A stretch of 64,000 nucleotides of DNA from Nocardioides sp. IC4_145 (lineage in GTDB: Bacteria > Actinomycetota > Actinomycetes > Propionibacteriales > Nocardioidaceae). Below are positions 44,068 through 52,837 of this stretch, piece by piece. Where the stretch lies: positions 161,784 to 225,783 of the forward strand of contig NZ_JAANMS010000002.1 in the NCBI RefSeq assembly GCF_011250565.1, written 5' to 3'. Both the position numbers and the translations under genes were made by a program. Positions within the stretch are counted from its first letter, which is position 1. Each line of letters begins with the position of its first letter. Under the pieces are notes generated by a model that saw only the letters and a program-made list of their open reading frames with translations, was not told the origin of the DNA and ran no database searches.

Positions 44068-45726
44068 TCAACCCAGCGCCGCGCTGACGAGCGCCTGCGC
44101 CTCCTCCTGGACCTGCGCGAGGTGCTCGGGGCCGCGGAACGACTCGGCGTACACCTTGTAGACGTCCTCGGTGCCGGACGGGCGGGCGGCGAACCAGGCC
44201 GACTCCGTCGTGACCTTGAGCCCGCCGATCGCCGCGCCGTTGCCGGGCGCCTCGGTGAGCGTGGCGGTGATCGGCTCGCCGGCGAGCTCGGTGGCGGTGA
44301 CGTCGGCGGCGGACAGCTTCGACAGCGCGGCCTTCTGCTCGCGGGTGGCGGGGGCGTCGATCCGGGCGTACGCCGGCTCGCCGTGCGCGGCGACGAGGTC
44401 GGCGTAGTGCGCCGAGGGGGAGCGACCGGTGTGCGCGACGATCTCCGAGGCCAGCAGCGCGAGGATGATCCCGTCCTTGTCGGTGGTCCACACGCTGCCG
44501 TCCCGGCGCAGGAACGACGCGCCCGCCGACTCCTCGCCGCCGAAGCCGAACGACCCGTCGACCAGCCCCGGCACGAACCACTTGAACCCGACCGGCACCT
44601 CGACCATCGGCCGGCCCAGCGACGCCGCGACGCGGTCGATCATCGAGGACGACACCAGCGTCTTGCCGATCCGCGCCCCCTCCGGCCACCCCGGCCGGGC
44701 ACCGCCGAACAGGTGCTGGATGGCGACGGCGAGGAAGTGGTTGGGGTTCATCAGCCCGGCGTCCGGCGTGACGATGCCGTGCCGGTCGGCGTCGGCGTCG
44801 TTGCCGGTGGCGATGTCGTGATCGGCCCGCCGCTCGATGAGCGAGGCCATCGCGTGCGGGGAGGAGCAGTCCATCCGGATCTTCCCGTCCCAGTCCAGCG
44901 TCATGAACCGCCAGGTCGGGTCGACGAGCGGGTTGACGACGGTGAGGTCGAGGCCGTGCCGGTCGGCGATCTCCGACCAGTACGCCACGGACGCGCCGCC
45001 GAGCGGGTCGGCGCCGATCCGCACGCCGGCGGCCCGGATCGCCTCGACATCGACCACGGAGGGCAGGTCGTCGACGTAGGTGCCGAGGAAGTCGTAGGAG
45101 CCGGCGGTGGCCCGGGCCCGCGCGAACGGGACGCGGCGCACGTCGGCGAGGCCACCGGCGATCAGGGCGTTGGCCCGCGCGGCGATCGCCGAGGTGGCGT
45201 CGCTGCCGGCGGGGCCGCCGTGGGGCGGGTTGTACTTGAAGCCGCCGTCGGTCGGCGGGTTGTGCGACGGGGTGACGACGATGCCGTCGGCGAGCCCGGA
45301 GCCGGTGGTGCGCGCGCCGTTCGCGCGCAGGATCGCGTGGGAGACGGCCGGCGTCGGGGTGTAGCCGTCGCGGGAGTCGACCAGCACGGTCACGTCGTTG
45401 GCGACGAGCACCTCCAGCGCCGAGGCCCAGGCCGGCTCCGACAGCGCGTGGGTGTCGCGGCCGAGGAAGAGCGGGCCGTCGTACCCCTGCTCGCGCCGGT
45501 GGTCGCAGATCGCCTGCGTCGTGGCGAGGATGTGGGTCTCGTTGAACGAGGTCGACAGCGACGTCCCGCGGTGGCCGCTGGTGCCGAACGCGACCTGCTG
45601 CGCGACGTCCTCGGGGTCGGGCACCCCGGTGTAGTAGGCGGTGACGAGGTGCGCCACGTCGACGAGGTCCCGGGGTTCCGCGGGCTGTCCCGCGCGCTGG
45701 TCGGCCACGTCGGGATCATTGCCCAC
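44068..45726 (-). CDS. pgm: Phosphoglucomutase (alpha-D-glucose-specific)
   Basis: Interconverts glucose 1-phosphate and glucose 6-phosphate for glycogen, trehalose and cell-wall sugar precursors; 552 residues, full length. Landmarks are FGTSGHRG, the catalytic phospho-Ser in [12 protein letters not shown], the Mg loop [10 protein letters not shown], and [23 protein letters not shown]. The C-terminal domain has [16 protein letters not shown]. The GTG at 45726 has only a weak TTTACG-like hexamer upstream. The 151-base divergent gap to the crotonase gene is mostly filled by a long hairpin. Confidence 0.95.
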   Translation of the reverse strand: MGNDPDVADQRAGQPAEPRDLVDVAHLVTAYYTGVPDPEDVAQQVAFGTSGHRGTSLSTSFNETHILATTQAICDHRREQGYDGPLFLGRDTHALSEPAWASALEVLVANDVTVLVDSRDGYTPTPAVSHAILRANGARTTGSGLADGIVVTPSHNPPTDGGFKYNPPHGGPAGSDATSAIAARANALIAGGLADVRRVPFARARATAGSYDFLGTYVDDLPSVVDVEAIRAAGVRIGADPLGGASVAYWSEIADRHGLDLTVVNPLVDPTWRFMTLDWDGKIRMDCSSPHAMASLIERRADHDIATGNDADADRHGIVTPDAGLMNPNHFLAVAIQHLFGGARPGWPEGARIGKTLVSSSMIDRVAASLGRPMVEVPVGFKWFVPGLVDGSFGFGGEESAGASFLRRDGSVWTTDKDGIILALLASEIVAHTGRSPSAHYADLVAAHGEPAYARIDAPATREQKAALSKLSAADVTATELAGEPITATLTEAPGNGAAIGGLKVTTESAWFAARPSGTEDVYKVYAESFRGPEHLAQVQEEAQALVSAALG

Positions 45727-45741
45727 CAGGCCCGTAAATGA

Positions 45742-45803
45742 GTCACGGCCGCTGGTGGTTTCCTCGCACGTGGGGGGACGACGAGGAGCACCAGCGGCCG
45801 GAC
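45742..45803. repeat. Long two-part hairpin between pgm and crotonase gene
   Basis: Outer perfect 12-base arms CGGCCGCTGGTG (45746-45757) and CACCAGCGGCCG (45789-45800), inner arms TCCTCG (45761-45766) and CGAGGA (45782-45787), and a 15-base loop. The sequence sits upstream of both divergent genes, so it is not a terminator of either. It could be a structured leader of pgm on the minus strand, a protein-binding cruciform, or a repetitive element. No known RNA family is recognised. Confidence 0.6.
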
Positions 45804-45865
45804 GAGCACCAATCTACCCGTACGCCGTCCGCTCGGCCACACCTGGTGCCGGCGAGTCCGCTCCC

Positions 45866-45871
45866 TAGGAT
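45866..45871 (+). promoter_or_regulatory. Leaderless -10 hexamer (crotonase)
   Basis: TAGGAT, six bases before the ATG at 45878. Confidence 0.6.
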
Positions 45872-45877
45872 TCGCGC

Positions 45878-46672
45878 ATGACCGTGACCTGCACGATCGA
45901 CGACGGCATCGCCCAGGTGCGGCTCGCCCGCCCGGAGAAGCTGAACGCGCTGACCCTGCCGATCCTCGCCGAGCTGGCCGCGACCGGGCACCGGCTGCGG
46001 CGCGACCGCACCGTCCGCGCGGTCGTCATCGCCGGCGAGGGCGACGCGTTCTGCGCCGGCCTCGACTTCGCGGACGTCCTGCGCAAGCCGGCCGCGATCG
46101 TGCCGGCGTTCCTGCCGGTGCCCTGGCGCGGCACCAACACCTTCCAGGAGGCGTGCTGGGCCTGGCGCCGCCTGCCGGTGCCGGTGGTCGCGGCGGTCCA
46201 CGGCCACTGTCTCGGCGGCGGCCTGCAGATCGCGCTCGCGGCCGACTTCCGGATCGCCTCGCCCGACTCGCGGTGGTCGGTGCTCGAGGGCAAGTGGGGG
46301 ATCATCCCCGACATGACCGGCATCCGGTCGCTGACCGAGCTGGTCGGCCCGGACACCGCGAAGCTGCTGACGATGACCGCCGACGTCGTCTCCGGCACGG
46401 AGGCGCACGACCTCGGGCTGGTCACCGAGCTGGCGTCGGACCCGGTGGAGGCCGCCACCGCGCTCGCCCGCCGCCTGGCCACCCGCTCGCCGGACCAGCT
46501 GGCCGCGGCCAAGCGGCTGCTGGAGGGCGCGACGAGCCGCAGTGCGCGGCGCACGTTCGCGCTCGAGCGGCTCGAGCAGGCACAGCTGCTGTTCCTGCGC
46601 AACACCGCGACGGCACGCAAGGCGGCGTTCAAGGGCGCCACCGCGGCGTTCGGCCCGCGCGTCCGTCGCTGA
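45878..46672 (+). CDS. Enoyl-CoA hydratase/isomerase (crotonase) family
   Basis: Crotonase-fold protein of 264 residues acting on acyl-CoA thioesters. Oxyanion-hole motifs are GEGDAFCAGLDFADV and HGHCLGGGLQIALAADF. The catalytic-loop region is VLEGKWGIIPDMTG, where the Asp resembles isomerase-type members more than the two-Glu hydratases; this is tentative. A role in fatty-acid or aromatic-acid oxidation is likely. No pathway genes adjoin. A leaderless start precedes it. Confidence 0.87.
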   Translation: MTVTCTIDDGIAQVRLARPEKLNALTLPILAELAATGHRLRRDRTVRAVVIAGEGDAFCAGLDFADVLRKPAAIVPAFLPVPWRGTNTFQEACWAWRRLPVPVVAAVHGHCLGGGLQIALAADFRIASPDSRWSVLEGKWGIIPDMTGIRSLTELVGPDTAKLLTMTADVVSGTEAHDLGLVTELASDPVEAATALARRLATRSPDQLAAAKRLLEGATSRSARRTFALERLEQAQLLFLRNTATARKAAFKGATAAFGPRVRR

Positions 46673-46689
46673 GCAGCGGCGCACGCCCC

Positions 46690-46695
46690 TAGGCT
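46690..46695 (+). promoter_or_regulatory. Leaderless -10 hexamer (propeller protein)
   Basis: TAGGCT, eight bases before the GTG at 46704. Confidence 0.5.
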
Positions 46696-46703
46696 CGGCC
46701 CCC

Positions 46704-48350
46704 GTGAGAGGCGCCGGGAAGAGCCGTGCGGCCGGGCTGAGGTTCCCGCGCACGATCGTCCTCGTCGCGCTGGCGGCGGCCACCTGGGCGCTCGGGCCGC
46801 TCGTGGTGCTGGTCGCGCTGCTCACCCTGGCCGTGCCGCGGGTCCGCCGCTGGTGGCGACCGACCTGGCGCGTGATTGCCGGCTGGGTGGTCGGCGTGCT
46901 CGCGGTGGTCGGCGTCGTCGTGGCCCTGCCCGACGGCGCCCTGCCGATCCCGCCGGGCGCCGGGGCGGTGGTGACGCCGGGCTACACCGGCCGGCCGTTC
47001 ACCGCACAGCCGGTCGAGCTCGACGTGCCGCAGCACCCGTTCCTCGCCCCGAACGGCCTCAGCTCGATGCACCACGACGCGTGGGCCACCGACGCCACCG
47101 TCCACCCCGGCCCGCTCGGCGAGTCCCCGCGGGTCGAGACCGCGTGGTACGGCCTCGAGGAGTGCGCCACGCTCGCCTTCGACCGCCACGAGCGGCTCGT
47201 CGCGCTCTGCGGCGACCTCCAGGGGCCGCGCATGCACGTGCTCGACCCGGAGTCGATGCGGCCGCTGGTCAGCAAGGACCTCCCCGACCGACCCGACGTC
47301 GAGGGCAAGCAGCCGTGGGAGAACCTCTGCGCCGGCGCGTACTTCTACCTCGACGCCGAGGACCGCGCGGTCGTCGCCACCACCGACCGCCGCGTCCTCG
47401 TCGTCGCCACCTCCGACGCCGACGGCGACGCGGACCTGACCACCGAGGCGACCTACGACCTGTCCGCGGAGGTGCCGGCCGACGACTGCCTGATCGCGGT
47501 GCTCCCGGACTGGCAGGGCCGGATCTGGTTCGTCAGCCAGGACGGCCGCACCGGCTTCGTCGAGCCCGGGTCGGGCGACGTCGCCGCGCTCGAGCTCGAC
47601 GAGGAGATCGCGAACTCCTTCGCCACCGACACCGACGGCGCCGTGTACGTCGTCACCACCGCCGCGCTCTACCGGCTCGAGGTGTCGCCGGCCGGGCTCC
47701 CGCGGGTGCGGTGGCGCACGCCGTACGACCGCGGCTCGCGGCAGAAGTCCGGTCAGGTCTCCCAGGGCAGCGGCACCACGCCGACGATCCTGCCCGGCGG
47801 CGTCGTCGCGATCACCGACAACGCCAGCCCGCGCATGCACGTCCAGATGTACGGCACCCGCCGCGGGCGGATGATCTGCCAGGTGGCGGTCTTCGGCGAC
47901 GACGCGAGCGCCACCGACAACTCCCTCGTCTCGGTCGGCACCGGCGTGGTCGTCGAGAACAACGCCGGCTACACCGGTCCCTGGCGCACGGTGCTCGGCC
48001 GCACGACGCCCGGCGGCTTCGCGCGCGTGGACCTCGTGACCGGCGAGGACGGCGAGCGCACCTGCGAGACCGTGTGGACCTCGGAGGTCTCCGCGCCCAC
48101 GTCGGTCCCGAAGCTGTCGCTCGCCACCGGCCTGCTCTACGCCTACGAGAAGCGGTCGAGCGTCTGGGGCGCGAACGCGTGGTACCTCGTCGCGCTCGAC
48201 GTCCGCACCGGCCGCACGGCGTACCGCGTCCGCACCGGGATCGGCACGCTGTTCAACAACCACTACTCGGCCGTCACGCTCGCTCCCGACGGATCGGCGT
48301 ACGTCGCCACGCTGGCCGGCATGGTCCGCGTCCGCGACCGCAAGGACTGA
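46704..48350 (+). CDS. Membrane-anchored beta-propeller-like protein
   Basis: Protein of 548 residues: two N-terminal hydrophobic helices (about 12-46 and 55-74) and a large outer domain with repeated blade-like units of the form xxxDxxGRxxxV, for example DWQGRIWFVSQDGRTGFVEPG, DTDGAVYVVTTAALYRL and PDGSAYVATLAGMVRVRD. The blades resemble PQQ-like or NHL propellers; no cofactor or catalytic residues are recognised. It may bind a ligand or partner outside the membrane. Its TGA abuts the stop of the convergent repeat-bearing membrane protein with no intervening base. Confidence 0.7.
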   Translation: MRGAGKSRAAGLRFPRTIVLVALAAATWALGPLVVLVALLTLAVPRVRRWWRPTWRVIAGWVVGVLAVVGVVVALPDGALPIPPGAGAVVTPGYTGRPFTAQPVELDVPQHPFLAPNGLSSMHHDAWATDATVHPGPLGESPRVETAWYGLEECATLAFDRHERLVALCGDLQGPRMHVLDPESMRPLVSKDLPDRPDVEGKQPWENLCAGAYFYLDAEDRAVVATTDRRVLVVATSDADGDADLTTEATYDLSAEVPADDCLIAVLPDWQGRIWFVSQDGRTGFVEPGSGDVAALELDEEIANSFATDTDGAVYVVTTAALYRLEVSPAGLPRVRWRTPYDRGSRQKSGQVSQGSGTTPTILPGGVVAITDNASPRMHVQMYGTRRGRMICQVAVFGDDASATDNSLVSVGTGVVVENNAGYTGPWRTVLGRTTPGGFARVDLVTGEDGERTCETVWTSEVSAPTSVPKLSLATGLLYAYEKRSSVWGANAWYLVALDVRTGRTAYRVRTGIGTLFNNHYSAVTLAPDGSAYVATLAGMVRVRDRKD

Positions 48351-49013
48351 TCAGTCCCGCTCCTGCTCCTCCCTCGCCTGCTCGTCGCGCTTGCGGCGGC
48401 GGTTCACCTCGCCGCGGGCGAGGAGGAAGGCGAGGGCGACCGGCCAGACGTAGCCGAGCACGTCGGTCACGCGGCGGACCCAGCCGGGCACCTCGAGGTC
48501 GAAGCGCGGGATCGGCAGGTCGATGTCCGGCCACGGGATCGACGGCAGGTCGATGTCGGGCCACGGGATCGAGGGCAGGTCCGGCCACGGGACATCGATG
48601 TCGGGCAGGAACCGCGAGAGCAGCCCGAGCAGCACCGGCACGGCGATGATCGCGATCGCGATGCCGGCCTTCTGGGCGGCGTACCGGTTCGGGTGGGCGA
48701 GCAGCCGCTCCTCGTGCTGCGCGGCGGGCGAGCCCGCCTCGGGCACCAGGTCGGTGCCGCCGACGCCGACGAGCGCGCCGGCGAGGTCGTCGTGCACGCT
48801 GGCACGCCGTGGCGCCCCGAGCACGCTGAACTTGACCTTGACCGCGCCGAGGTCGGGGTGGTCGTCGCCGGAGTCGATCTCGACGGTGTCCTCGGCGGAG
48901 CGCTTCTCGGCGACCAGCTCGCCGTCGACGTACCACCGCAGCGAGCGTCGCACCGACCCCTCGGCCTCCACCCGGTGGTGGCGGCCGGCGACGGTGCGCT
49001 CCCAGACCTGCAT
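48351..49013 (-). CDS. Membrane protein with PWPDIDLPSI tandem repeats
   Basis: Protein of 220 residues. The N-terminal cytosolic beta-rich region (about 1-100) contains RWYVDGELVAEKRS. A TM helix at about 120-139 is followed by about four tandem decapeptides related to PWPDIDLPSI (about 143-180). A second TM at about 187-205 leads to a highly charged Arg/Glu tail. The repeats are encoded by 30-base tandem units. The loop is acidic and proline-rich, so it should be extended outside the membrane between the two helices. No homologue is recognised. The ATG at 49013 has TAACGT seven bases upstream; a longer start is rejected on that basis. Confidence 0.7.
   Translation of the reverse strand: MQVWERTVAGRHHRVEAEGSVRRSLRWYVDGELVAEKRSAEDTVEIDSGDDHPDLGAVKVKFSVLGAPRRASVHDDLAGALVGVGGTDLVPEAGSPAAQHEERLLAHPNRYAAQKAGIAIAIIAVPVLLGLLSRFLPDIDVPWPDLPSIPWPDIDLPSIPWPDIDLPIPRFDLEVPGWVRRVTDVLGYVWPVALAFLLARGEVNRRRKRDEQAREEQERD
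48491..48610 (-). repeat. 30-bp tandem repeat inside the PWPD protein gene
   Basis: Two near-identical 30-base units (48521-48550 and 48551-48580, two or three differences) flanked by two degenerate ones (48491-48520 and 48581-48610). Each encodes one PWPDIDLPSI-type decapeptide, so copy number changes would keep frame. Confidence 0.75.
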
Positions 49014-49020
49014 GCGCCCG

Positions 49021-49026
49021 ACGTTA
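49021..49026 (-). promoter_or_regulatory. Leaderless -10 hexamer (PWPD protein)
   Basis: TAACGT on the minus strand, seven bases before the ATG at 49013. Confidence 0.55.
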
Positions 49027-49082
49027 GGCGCGCCGACCGGCGGGCGCATCGGCCGGGGGTCGGCGCCCCGGGCGACCTTGGT

Positions 49083-50018
49083 CTAGGGGTAGCTGACCCC
49101 CGTCACCTCTTCGCTGATCTCCCACAGCCGCCGCTGGGCGACCTCGTCGTGGGAGAGCCGGTTGCTCGCGACGACGCGCGGCGGGCCGGAGGCCTCCTGG
49201 AGCCCGCCGGGGCCGCAGTACGTCGCACCGGGCAGGTCGGCGGTCGCCGCCATGAGCGTCGGCTCGGCGCCGGCCGCGGCGGACTGGGAGACCGCGCGGA
49301 TGGCCGCGTCGAGGATGCTGGCGATGCCGCCCGAGGAACGGCCGTACTGCCCGTTCGCCGCCAGGTGCGTGCCCGCGAAGCCCGGGTGCGCGGCCAGCGC
49401 CTTGACCGGCAGCTCCGCGCGGCGCAGCCGCCGGTCGAGCTCGTAGGTGAACAGCAGGTTCGCGAGCTTGGTCTGGCCATAAGTCGGCCACCGCGAGTAG
49501 CGGCCCTGCTGCGCCCGGGGGTCGCCGAGCGGGGCGCTGCGGGCGACACGGTGGAACTGCGAGCTCACCGCCACGACGCGGCCGTCCTCGCTCGCGACCA
49601 GCTGCGGCAGCAGCAGTCCGGTCAGCAGGAACGGGCCGAAGTGGTTGGTCGCCATCTGCAGCTCGAGGCCGTCGGCGGTGCGGGAGTACGGCGTGCCCAT
49701 CACGCCCGCGTTGTTGACCAGCAGGTCGATCGGCCCGAGCCCCGCCGCCTCGGCCGCGCCGCGGCGTACCGAGGAGAGGTCGGCCAGGTCGACGACCAGC
49801 TTCTCCAGCGAGGCGTGCGGCACCTCGTCGAGGATGGTCCGCTCGGTGGTGTCGAGCTTGTCCTGGGTGCGGCCGGCGAGGACCACGCGCGCGCCGCGCC
49901 GGGCCAGCTCGAGCGCGGTGTGGTGGCCGAGGCCGCCGACGCTGGTGCCGGTGACCAGCGCGGTGCGGCCGGCCTGGTCCGGGATGTCGGCGAGCGTCCA
50001 GGCGTCGGTCGCGGTCAC
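49083..50018 (-). CDS. Short-chain dehydrogenase/reductase
   Basis: NAD(P)-dependent oxidoreductase of 311 residues, protochlorophyllide-reductase/retinol-dehydrogenase-like. The cofactor motif is VTGTSVGGLGHHTAL (TGxxxGxG), then NNAGVMGTP, Ser in VVAVSSQFHR and the YxxxK pair in YGQTKLANLLF. The first Gly motif has an extra residue but keeps spacing. The substrate is unknown. The GTG start overlaps the upstream gene's TGA as GTGA (50015-50018), so the two are coupled. Confidence 0.87.
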   Translation of the reverse strand: MTATDAWTLADIPDQAGRTALVTGTSVGGLGHHTALELARRGARVVLAGRTQDKLDTTERTILDEVPHASLEKLVVDLADLSSVRRGAAEAAGLGPIDLLVNNAGVMGTPYSRTADGLELQMATNHFGPFLLTGLLLPQLVASEDGRVVAVSSQFHRVARSAPLGDPRAQQGRYSRWPTYGQTKLANLLFTYELDRRLRRAELPVKALAAHPGFAGTHLAANGQYGRSSGGIASILDAAIRAVSQSAAAGAEPTLMAATADLPGATYCGPGGLQEASGPPRVVASNRLSHDEVAQRRLWEISEEVTGVSYP

Positions 50019-50830
50019 GGGGTGGTCGCCATCTGTGCGAGGACCTGCTGCGCGAGGGCCTCGTCGCCCGCGACCACCACCGCGGCCGCGGCGTCGGGGC
50101 GACGGCCGCCGGCGAGCACCACGAACGTCTCGCGGTCCATCCGCAGCGTCGCGTCGGCCTGCTCGGGCGCGGTCGGGAGCCGCTCGCCGCGGCCCTGCTC
50201 GTTGACGGTGAACGCCGCCGGGGCGCTGCCCTCGACCTCGACCAGCAGCGTGGTGCCGGCCGGGGCGCCGACCCGCTTGGCCAGCACGAAGCCCATGCTC
50301 TCGAGGAGGTAGTCGGCCGTGTGCTGGGCCGCCGGGGTGTCCATCCCCCCGGGGCGGCCGACCGCGCGGCGTACGTCCTGCTCGTGCATCCACACGTCCA
50401 GCGGCCGGTTGCGCAGCAGCGTCTCCCAGCTCCACGGCACGCCGCCGAAGATCCGCTCGGGCTTCGCGGACCCGTCGGTCGGCGGGTCGGCCAGCAGGGC
50501 GGTGTGCCGGGCCGTGGCCGCCTCGCGGATCTCGATGATCAGCTCGTCGGGCGTGGCGGTACGCCGGTTGGCCGGGCCGATCTCTGTGTAGAGCCCCATC
50601 ATCGACGTCACGTGCGGCGGCTCGCCGACCTCGGCGTGCTCCTCGGCGCCGGTCGCCAGCACCTTCTCCAGGTGAGCGACGTGCGCCACGACCGCGCGGA
50701 CGTCCCAGCCCGCGAGGTCGGTCGGCGTGGACCACTCCTCCTCGGGCAGCTTCTCCAGCAGCGAGGTGAGGGCGTCGACCGCCTGCCACCAGACCTCGAC
50801 GTACCCCGCCAGCCGTTCCTGATCGCTCAC
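50015..50830 (-). CDS. Maleylpyruvate isomerase-family (MDMPI/DinB) protein
   Basis: DinB-like four-helix metalloprotein of 271 residues with a C-terminal SCP2-like domain. Metal ligands are in WDVRAVVAHVAHLEKV (His) and LDVWMHEQDVRRAVG (His, Asp). The C-terminal part (about 175-265) resembles the sterol-carrier fold of mycothiol-dependent maleylpyruvate isomerases. Many such actinobacterial proteins are thought to be mycothiol-dependent transferases; the reaction here is unknown. Start: TAGGCT lies seven bases before the GTG. It is coupled to the SDR gene downstream. Confidence 0.82.
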   Translation of the reverse strand: MSDQERLAGYVEVWWQAVDALTSLLEKLPEEEWSTPTDLAGWDVRAVVAHVAHLEKVLATGAEEHAEVGEPPHVTSMMGLYTEIGPANRRTATPDELIIEIREAATARHTALLADPPTDGSAKPERIFGGVPWSWETLLRNRPLDVWMHEQDVRRAVGRPGGMDTPAAQHTADYLLESMGFVLAKRVGAPAGTTLLVEVEGSAPAAFTVNEQGRGERLPTAPEQADATLRMDRETFVVLAGGRRPDAAAAVVVAGDEALAQQVLAQMATTP

Positions 50831-50837
50831 GCCCCGG

Positions 50838-50843
50838 AGCCTA
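50838..50843 (-). promoter_or_regulatory. Leaderless -10 hexamer (MDMPI gene)
   Basis: TAGGCT on the minus strand, seven bases before the GTG at 50830. Confidence 0.55.
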
Positions 50844-50901
50844 CTGATCGCCGCAGGCCGCTGGTCGCCCGTGCCGAGGGGCGGTGGGTGAGGATGGGCG
50901 C

Positions 50902-52659
50902 ATGCGCGTGCGTGCTCCCGAGCTGGTCGGTCGCGGCTGGCTCAACACCGACGGCCCCCTCCACCTGGCGGACCTCCGCGGCCGCTTCGTCCTGCTCGAC
51001 TTCTGGACCTTCTGCTGCATCAACTGCCTGCACGTCCTCGACGAGCTCAAGCCGGTCGAGGAGAAGCACGCCGGCGAGCTGGTCGTCATCGGTGTGCACT
51101 CGCCCAAGTTCGTCCACGAGGCCGACCCGGACGCGCTGCGCGCCGCCGTCGAGCGCTACTCGGTCACCCACCCCGTCCTCGACGACCCCGAGCTGGTCAC
51201 CTGGCAGGCCTACACCGCCCGCGCCTGGCCGACGCTCGTGCTGGTCGACCCGGAGGGCTACGTCGTCGGGCAGTACGCCGGCGAGGGCCACGCCCACGCG
51301 ATCGACGCGCTGCTGACTGAGCTGGTCGCGGAGCACCGGGCGAAGGGCACGCTCCAGCCCGGCGACTCGCCGTACGTCCCGCCCGTCGTCGAGCCCACCG
51401 ACCTCCGCTTCCCCGCCTCGGCCGTGCCGCTGCCCGACGGGCGGGTGCTCGTCGCCGACGCCGGCCACGACGAGGTCGTCGAGCTCGGTGCCGGCGGTGG
51501 GGTGCTGCGCCGGTTCGGTGGCTTCCGGGAGCCCAACGGCCTCTGCCTGCTGCCCGAGGACGTCGCCGCCGAGGTGGGGTACGACGTCGTGGTCGCCGAC
51601 ACCGTCGGCCACCGGCTCCACGGGCTGGCGCTCGCCGACGGCTCGACCCGCGTGCTCGCCGGCGACGGCCAGCAGCTGATGCCGGGCGACGGCAGCGACC
51701 GGCTCTCCAGCCCGTGGGACGTCGCCTGGTGGCGCGACCGGGTCTGGGTCGCGATGGCCGGCATCCACCAGCTGTGGACGTTCGACCCGCGCACCGGGGT
51801 CGTCGAGGTCGCGGTCGGCACCGGCAACGAGGGGCTGCTCGACGGCCCGGCCCCCGAGGCGTGGCTGGCCCAGACCTCGCGGCTCGCGCCCGACGGCGAC
51901 CGGCTGTGGCTGGCCGACAGCGAGACCTCGTCGGTCCGCTGGCTCGACGCCTCCGGACCCTCTCTCGAGGTGCGGACCGCGGTCGGCACCGGCCTGTTCG
52001 ACTTCGGCTTCCGCGACGGCCCGGCCGACCAGGCGCTGCTCCAGCACCCGCTCGGCGTGACGGTCCTGCCCGACGGCTCGGTCGCGGTCTGCGACACCTA
52101 CAACGGGGCGGTCCGCCGGCTCGCCGTCACCGCCGGGGAGCCGGGCGAGGTCACCACGCTCGCCACCGGCCTCGCCGAGCCGTCCGCGGCGTACGTCGAC
52201 GGGCCGGACCTGGTGGTCGTCGAGTCCGGCGCGCACCGGCTGGCCCGGGTGCCGCTCGGCAGCGCAGGCACGCGCACCGAGGGTTTCGCCCACTCCACGC
52301 AGCGGCCGGTCACCGAGGTGCCGGCGACGCTCGAGCTGGTCGTGTCGTTCACCCCGCCGCCGGGACAGAAGGTCGACGACCGGTTCGGCCCGCCGGCGCA
52401 GCTGATGGTCGAGGCGACCCCGCCCCAGCTCGTCCGCGAGGGCGGCGGCCGCGGCACCGACCTGACCCGGACGATCGTGCTGGACCCGCACGTCGGCGAC
52501 GGCGTGCTCCACGTGGCCGCCCGGGCCGCGTCGTGCGACGCCGACGGCGGCGAGGGCGCCGCCTGCCACCTGCACCAGCAGGACTGGGGCGTCCCCGTCC
52601 GGGTTGTCGCCGGCGCGGACGGGCGGCTCGTGCTGCCGCTGGGCGGGGTCGAGGCGTAG
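50902..52659 (+). CDS. Thioredoxin-like/NHL-repeat protein (NHLRC2-like)
   Basis: Two-part protein of 585 residues. The N-terminal thioredoxin fold (about 1-140) has LLDFWTFCCINCLHVL, where CCINC replaces the usual CxxC. An NHL-type six-bladed propeller (about 165-460) has repeats such as DGRVLVADAGHDEVVEL and DGSVAVCDTYNGAVRRL. A C-terminal beta domain follows (about 480-585). No signal peptide is seen, so it is cytosolic. Bacterial and animal NHLRC2-type proteins share this order, but the redox role is not established. The ATG at 50902 has GAGGAT six bases upstream; an earlier in-frame start would include it. Confidence 0.85.
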   Translation: MRVRAPELVGRGWLNTDGPLHLADLRGRFVLLDFWTFCCINCLHVLDELKPVEEKHAGELVVIGVHSPKFVHEADPDALRAAVERYSVTHPVLDDPELVTWQAYTARAWPTLVLVDPEGYVVGQYAGEGHAHAIDALLTELVAEHRAKGTLQPGDSPYVPPVVEPTDLRFPASAVPLPDGRVLVADAGHDEVVELGAGGGVLRRFGGFREPNGLCLLPEDVAAEVGYDVVVADTVGHRLHGLALADGSTRVLAGDGQQLMPGDGSDRLSSPWDVAWWRDRVWVAMAGIHQLWTFDPRTGVVEVAVGTGNEGLLDGPAPEAWLAQTSRLAPDGDRLWLADSETSSVRWLDASGPSLEVRTAVGTGLFDFGFRDGPADQALLQHPLGVTVLPDGSVAVCDTYNGAVRRLAVTAGEPGEVTTLATGLAEPSAAYVDGPDLVVVESGAHRLARVPLGSAGTRTEGFAHSTQRPVTEVPATLELVVSFTPPPGQKVDDRFGPPAQLMVEATPPQLVREGGGRGTDLTRTIVLDPHVGDGVLHVAARAASCDADGGEGAACHLHQQDWGVPVRVVAGADGRLVLPLGGVEA

Positions 52660-52674
52660 CCGCCGGGCCCTGTA

Positions 52675-52700
52675 GGGGTCCCCGGTTCACCGGGGACCCC
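52675..52700 (+). terminator. Perfect 12-bp hairpin terminator
   Basis: GGGGTCCCCGGT-tc-ACCGGGGACCCC, 16 bases past the NHL-protein stop. No U-tract. Confidence 0.75.
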
Positions 52701-52738
52701 CTCGCTTCCCACGGCAGATCTCCCGTGGCGAGCGAGGG
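52699..52738. terminator. Second stem-loop, bidirectional
   Basis: Outer arms CCCTCGCT/AGCGAGGG and inner arms CCACGG/CCGTGG with a 2x2 internal loop. It lies head to tail with the first hairpin, sharing two bases, and serves the convergent lysE side. The rest of 52739-52837 holds nothing recognisable. Confidence 0.55.
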
Positions 52739-52837
52739 ATTGCCCCGGTATGTGGTGGCCGTGGGGCCGGTGGGACGCCGCCCACCGGGCCGGCCAGCCA
52801 GCCCTCGACGAGCGAGCCGGCGACCAGCCCGCGGGCC

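Noticed and set aside
45759..45785. Sequence resembling a type I-E CRISPR repeat
   Set aside because: A single copy with no spacer array and no cas genes; better explained as part of the hairpin.
45738..45881. 47-residue frame (Trp-rich start) ending in ATGA overlap with the crotonase gene
   Set aside because: Codon third positions are not GC-rich, it runs through the hairpin, and the crotonase gene has its own leaderless promoter. Kept only as a note.
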